Below are positions 59,844 through 64,000 of a DNA stretch of 64,000 nucleotides, piece after piece. The DNA is taken from positions 1 to 64,000 of the forward strand of contig JAHJCU010000003.1 in NCBI GenBank assembly GCA_018812925.1, written 5' to 3'. The notes beneath the pieces were generated by a model that did no database searches, was not told the DNA's origin, and worked only from the letters and a program-made list of their open reading frames with translations. Every line of letters starts with the position of its first letter. The first letter of the stretch is position 1. Made by a program: the position numbers and the translations under genes. This DNA comes from Candidatus Omnitrophota bacterium. Its GTDB lineage: Bacteria; CAIJMQ01.

Positions 59844-60895
59844 TTAACACCTATTATGTCCAGCATTTTCCCTATGTCATTTTTTGACAAGACAGTTGGT
59901 TTGGGCAATTCTTGAACCGCTCTGTCAGGGTCTTTAAGTCCGCATCCTGTTAGTATGCATACGATAAGAGAGTCTTTTAGTTGCAGAAGGTTTTTTTCTT
60001 TTGCTTTAATAAGACCTGCAACCGAAGCACAGGAGGCCGGTTCAGCAAATACCCCTTCTTGGTCTGCAAGAAGATGATATGCGTTTAAAATTTCTTTATC
60101 AGACACTGCATTTATAAAGCCGTCGGAAGATGAGGAAGCATCTTCTGCTTCTTTCCATCTTGCAGGGTTTCCTATCCTAATTGCAGTAGCTATGGTTTCA
60201 GGTTTTTTTATTACCATTTTATTTACAATTGGAGCGGAGCCTTCTGCCTGCCATCCTATCATTTTGGGTAGAGAGTTTATTTTTCCTCTATCTTTATATT
60301 CCTTATATCCGAGCCAATAAGCAGTGATGTTGCCGGCGTTTCCCACAGGTATAAAATGAAAATCTGGAGATTTCTCGAGTTGATCGCATATTTCAAAAGC
60401 GCCTGTTTTCTGTCCCTGCAAACGATATGGATTTAGGGAATTTACTAATGTTACAGGATGCGATGAAGTGATTTTTACAACCAATTCCAATGCATCATCA
60501 AAATTTCCTTTGATAGCGATGACCTTTGCGCCGTGCATAAGTGCTTGAGAAAGTTTGCCAAGTGCAATCATTCCATCAGGTATTAAAACCGCACATTTTA
60601 TTCCCGCCCTTGCGGCATAAGCCGCAGCTGAAGCTGAAGTGTTGCCTGTAGATGCGCACATTACAGAAGTAGACCCTTCTTCTATTGCTTTTGAGATAGC
60701 CAATGTCATACCTCTATCTTTAAAAGAACCTGTAGGGTTTGCACCCTCATATTTTAAATATACTTTAGCTCCGGTTATTTTTGATAATGTTTTAGCAAAT
60801 ATAAGTGGAGTATTGCCCTCGTTGAGCGTTATTATGGGCGTATCTTTCCCGACCGGAAGAAACTCTTTATATTTATTAATTATTCCCTGCCACAT
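59840..60895 (-). CDS. thrC: Threonine synthase
   Basis: [53 protein letters not shown]. Confidence 0.96.
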   Translation of the reverse strand: MWQGIINKYKEFLPVGKDTPIITLNEGNTPLIFAKTLSKITGAKVYLKYEGANPTGSFKDRGMTLAISKAIEEGSTSVMCASTGNTSASAAAYAARAGIKCAVLIPDGMIALGKLSQALMHGAKVIAIKGNFDDALELVVKITSSHPVTLVNSLNPYRLQGQKTGAFEICDQLEKSPDFHFIPVGNAGNITAYWLGYKEYKDRGKINSLPKMIGWQAEGSAPIVNKMVIKKPETIATAIRIGNPARWKEAEDASSSSDGFINAVSDKEILNAYHLLADQEGVFAEPASCASVAGLIKAKEKNLLQLKDSLIVCILTGCGLKDPDRAVQELPKPTVLSKNDIGKMLDIIGVK

Positions 60896-61460
60896 TTTCT
60901 TCTCTTTTCGTATTCGAAGGTTCGCAAAGTTCTTTATTTAATAACCAATTATACCAGACGATAAATTTACCCGATAGATAACCGATTATTCCACCTGCTA
61001 TTATATCCATTGGGAAATGTGCTCCTACATATATTCTTGAGTATCCGACTATAAATGCCCACAGATAAAATAATTTCCAATTTTTTTTGTATTCTTTGGC
61101 AAGGATTACTGCAGTTGAGAAACAAAGTTGTGTATGTCCCGAAGGAAAAGAGCCCATCTTCAGTGGTTCTCCTAAAAAGTGTGCATCGGGAAAAATGACT
61201 AGTGGTCTTGAAGCATCTATACCCAGTTTCAAAAGATGGACAACAATTCCCCCGACTATCCCAGCTAATAGAACAGATAAAAATACCCGCAACATTTTTT
61301 TTCTGTCAAAAATAGCTAAAGCAATAAGAATAAAAGTTATCAAAACCAATCCGTTTCCCGTAGATGTAATAAGAAGCATTAATTTATCAGCCAAAGGAAA
61401 ATTATATTGGTTGAGAAAAAGAAAAAGATTATGATTTAAGTTTATTAGAATATCCATCAT
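60876..61460 (-). CDS. PAP2 superfamily phosphatase
   Basis: GIDASRPL..., [36 protein letters not shown]. Confidence 0.92.
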   Translation of the reverse strand: MMDILINLNHNLFLFLNQYNFPLADKLMLLITSTGNGLVLITFILIALAIFDRKKMLRVFLSVLLAGIVGGIVVHLLKLGIDASRPLVIFPDAHFLGEPLKMGSFPSGHTQLCFSTAVILAKEYKKNWKLFYLWAFIVGYSRIYVGAHFPMDIIAGGIIGYLSGKFIVWYNWLLNKELCEPSNTKREENVAGNN

Positions 61461-61506
61461 TACAGTTTATAGTGAATGGTTATAACTAACGGTTAAATTT
61501 TTACTA

Positions 61507-62799
61507 TTAACTATTTTCTACTCTTATTCTAACAGTATTTCCTTTGACGGCAGGTAATTTGTCTATTTTTTTGATTGCCGTGCTTATGTTTTTTTCTGTT
61601 GCCTCGTGAGTCATCATTACTATTGGAACCGCTTCAGCTTTATTTCTTTCTTTTTGGAATACGGAAGCAATGCTTATTTTATACTCTGCGAGAATATTAG
61701 CTATCTTGGCAAGGACGCCTGGTTTATCAATCGCCATCATTCGCAAATAATAAGAGCTTTTTAGTTGTTGCAGAGGAATAACCTTATATGATTTTTCATA
61801 GGATACAATGGGGGGAATCCTCATGCAAGTTTTAGATTTAAAATTTCTTGCTATATCAATAACATCGCTCAAAATGGCGGATGCAGTAGGCATTTGTCCT
61901 GCTCCTTTTCCGTAAAAGAGCATTTCTCCGGTTGCATTACCTTCAATATATACTGCGTTATATTCGTCTTTTACAGTAGCTAGTGGATGTTTTGTATCTA
62001 TTAAAGCTGGGTGCACTCTGAATTGAAAGTTGCCATTATTCTCTTTTGCTATTGCTAGTAATTTTATGACATAACCAAACTCTTTGGCGAATTTTAAATC
62101 CATAGGAGTAAGCAAAGAAATACCTTCTGTATATATGTTGCTTAAAGTCAAAGGTATGTTGAAAATTAGGCTTCCCAAGATGACGAGTTTGTGAGCCGTG
62201 TCTGTTCCCTCAATATCTAATGATGGGTTTTTTTCTGCGACACCTTTTTTTTGTGCGTCTATAAGCGCTTGTTTAAAAGTGAATCCCTCTTCCATTCTGC
62301 TTAAAATATAATTGGCAGTTCCGTTAATTATTCCCGCCATGTAGTTTATGCGATTAGCAAGCATCCCTTCCCTTATTATTTTTATTATCGGTATCCCTCC
62401 GCAAACGCTTGCTCCAAAATATATATCCTGATTGTTGTCTAAAGCGGTTTTTAGAATTTCCCTGCCTTCTTCGGCAAGAAGTGCTTTGTTTGCAGTGACT
62501 ACAGCTTTGCCTTTTTTAAGAGATTGGATAATATATTCTTTTGCGGGATGTATTCCCCCCATAAGTTCCAAAACTATTTGTATTTTAGGGTCGTTGATAA
62601 CTTCTTCTGCATCTTTGGTAAATGTCTTCCTGTCTATTTTTATGCCTCTATTTTTTTTGACATCTATATCTGCGATTCTTTTTATATGAATTTCCATCCC
62701 TATTCTTTTCTTAATCAGGGCGAAATTCTTTTTTAAAAGTTTGACTGTGCCGCTTCCGATATTCCCGAATCCTATGATTCCTATATATATTTTCTTCAT
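61507..62799 (-). CDS. hom: Homoserine dehydrogenase
   Basis: GIIGFGNIGSGTVKLL, VTANKALLAEEGREIL, MAGIINGTANYILSRMEEG; ACT domain. Confidence 0.96.
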   Translation of the reverse strand: MKKIYIGIIGFGNIGSGTVKLLKKNFALIKKRIGMEIHIKRIADIDVKKNRGIKIDRKTFTKDAEEVINDPKIQIVLELMGGIHPAKEYIIQSLKKGKAVVTANKALLAEEGREILKTALDNNQDIYFGASVCGGIPIIKIIREGMLANRINYMAGIINGTANYILSRMEEGFTFKQALIDAQKKGVAEKNPSLDIEGTDTAHKLVILGSLIFNIPLTLSNIYTEGISLLTPMDLKFAKEFGYVIKLLAIAKENNGNFQFRVHPALIDTKHPLATVKDEYNAVYIEGNATGEMLFYGKGAGQMPTASAILSDVIDIARNFKSKTCMRIPPIVSYEKSYKVIPLQQLKSSYYLRMMAIDKPGVLAKIANILAEYKISIASVFQKERNKAEAVPIVMMTHEATEKNISTAIKKIDKLPAVKGNTVRIRVENS

Positions 62800-62800
62800 T

Positions 62801-63688
62801 TTAGTTTTTTCTTTCTAAACACCAATCAGCTATATGATTTAGTATTTTAGCATTTTTCCCGAAAATCTTTAGGGCATTTTTAGATTTTTTTATTGCCTTT
62901 TTTGCTTCTTTCTCTGCATCTTTAAGCCCAAGCAGGGTTACATAGTTTTCCTCTTTGCTTTTTGCTTCTTTTGCCTCTATTACATCATCCATAATTTGAA
63001 AGCCGAATCCGAGATTTCTCCCGTAACAGGATAAAGCCATAAGTTCTCTTTTATTTGACCTGGCGACTATGCCTCCTATTTTAACGGAAGCTTCTATTAA
63101 AGAGGCGGTTTTACCTATATATATATTTTTTAGTTGCGCTATGTTTAATTTTTCACTTTTAGCTATATCTTTTGCTTGTCCTCCGACAACTCCTTTTATC
63201 CCTAAAAAATAAGAAATTTCTTTAATAACATTTACTTTTGTCTTATCGGGAAGTTTTGAATTTATGATAACCTCATAACCTAAATTAAACAAAGCATCTC
63301 CCGCTAGCAGAGCTATTGGTTCCCCTACAATTTTATGCAATGTGAGTTTACCTCGTCTGTAATCGTCGTTGTCCATACAGGGCAAGTCGTCATGGACAAG
63401 CGTAAAAGCGTGAAACAATTCGATAGAGGAAGCAATGGTTAATATATTGTTATTTTCAGGCAGAAACATCTCATGTGTTGCCATGCATAAAATCGGCCTG
63501 AATCTTTTTCCGCCGGATAATACGCTGTAGCATATGGCTTTTGAGAGGGCATCTTTATTTTTGGCAGGTAACAATTTTTTAAGCGCAGCGTTTACCTTTT
63601 TCCGCTTTTTTTCTATATAATTTTTCAAATCCGAAGAAATTAGAGGTATCATGAAAAACTTGTCTCTTATTTTATATGTTATCTGCAA
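62801..63688 (-). CDS. Polyprenyl (farnesyl/geranylgeranyl) diphosphate synthase
   Basis: GGKRFRPILCMATHE, LVHDDLPCMDNDDYRRGKLTLH, GFQIMDDVIE. Confidence 0.95.
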   Translation of the reverse strand: MQITYKIRDKFFMIPLISSDLKNYIEKKRKKVNAALKKLLPAKNKDALSKAICYSVLSGGKRFRPILCMATHEMFLPENNNILTIASSIELFHAFTLVHDDLPCMDNDDYRRGKLTLHKIVGEPIALLAGDALFNLGYEVIINSKLPDKTKVNVIKEISYFLGIKGVVGGQAKDIAKSEKLNIAQLKNIYIGKTASLIEASVKIGGIVARSNKRELMALSCYGRNLGFGFQIMDDVIEAKEAKSKEENYVTLLGLKDAEKEAKKAIKKSKNALKIFGKNAKILNHIADWCLERKN

Positions 63689-64000
63689 AAGATTTCAGTA
63701 ATTTCCCGTATTTACCTTTCGCCTCGATAGTTATTTTTCTTGCGTTTTCTGCAGGTAAAAAATCAAGGTTTATATGTAGCCATTCTCTTGCGGGAATCTT
63801 GTGCATTTTTTCAATCCATTCTATTATACATACGCCTTCGCCGAAAAGATACTCTTCGCAGTCCAAGTCGGCTATTTCTTTTGTATTTAAACGATATAAA
63901 TCCATGTGGTAAACCGGAAATTTCCCTTCGTATTGGTGCGCTAAGACAAAAGAAGGGCTTCTAACATACTGTTTACTGTCTACTCCTAAACCGCGAGCAA
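63672..64000 (-). CDS. tsaE: tRNA threonylcarbamoyladenosine biosynthesis protein TsaE (partial, runs off the window)
   Basis: Reading through the edge gives ...RGLGVDSKQYVRSPSFVLAHQYEGKFPVYHMDLYRL...IIEWIEKM. Confidence 0.9.
   Translation of the reverse strand, partial: ARGLGVDSKQYVRSPSFVLAHQYEGKFPVYHMDLYRLNTKEIADLDCEEYLFGEGVCIIEWIEKMHKIPAREWLHINLDFLPAENARKITIEAKGKYGKLLKSFADNI

Noticed and set aside
1-64000. CRISPR array, prophage, transposase/IS element, rRNA operon
   Set aside because: Looked for regularly spaced direct repeats, phage structural genes, transposase motifs and rRNA sequence; none seen in the ORF track or sequence

Overview
The window reads as a chromosomal segment of an AT-rich bacterium, probably an uncultured candidate-phylum lineage (no taxonomic search was possible). 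Positions 1-15.2 kb hold a long ribosomal-protein super-operon: tuf 3' end, S10-spc-alpha genes, secY, adk, infA, rpmJ, rpoA, rplQ. 15.3-35.9 kb holds housekeeping genes (EtfA, Fic, UvrB, UppS, an ABC amino-acid transporter, serine biosynthesis, a LeuA-like synthase) and then a TPR / FecR / clostripain-like / CHASE2-cyclase surface-signalling locus that ends at 38.2 kb. 43.4-64 kb holds a GAF histidine kinase, LeuC-like dehydratase, HExxH protease with a CFI-box tail, U32 peptidase, ilvB/ilvH, sppA, tRNA-Leu(CAG), cimA, lysC, apgM, thrC, hom, a prenyltransferase and a partial tsaE. The most notable region is 38.2-43.2 kb. It contains short, same-strand, mostly orphan ORFs separated by imperfect inverted repeats with integron attC architecture (R''=...TAAC, R'=GTTA..., 58-85 bp). 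No integrase is visible, so it looks like an In0/CALIN-type cassette array. A 52-bp block with an extended -10 promoter occurs twice (47/52 identical), and both copies end exactly at a cassette junction like a Pc/attI element. One cassette appears to carry four genes (RES-like, HNH, zinc-ribbon, coiled-coil), and another encodes a HEPN-like R-x4-H protein; both are reasonable toxin/defence candidates. Other points of interest are a clostripain-like protein that has lost its catalytic residues, a possible RNA switch between rplV and rpsC, and dispersed repeats that run into coding 3' ends.
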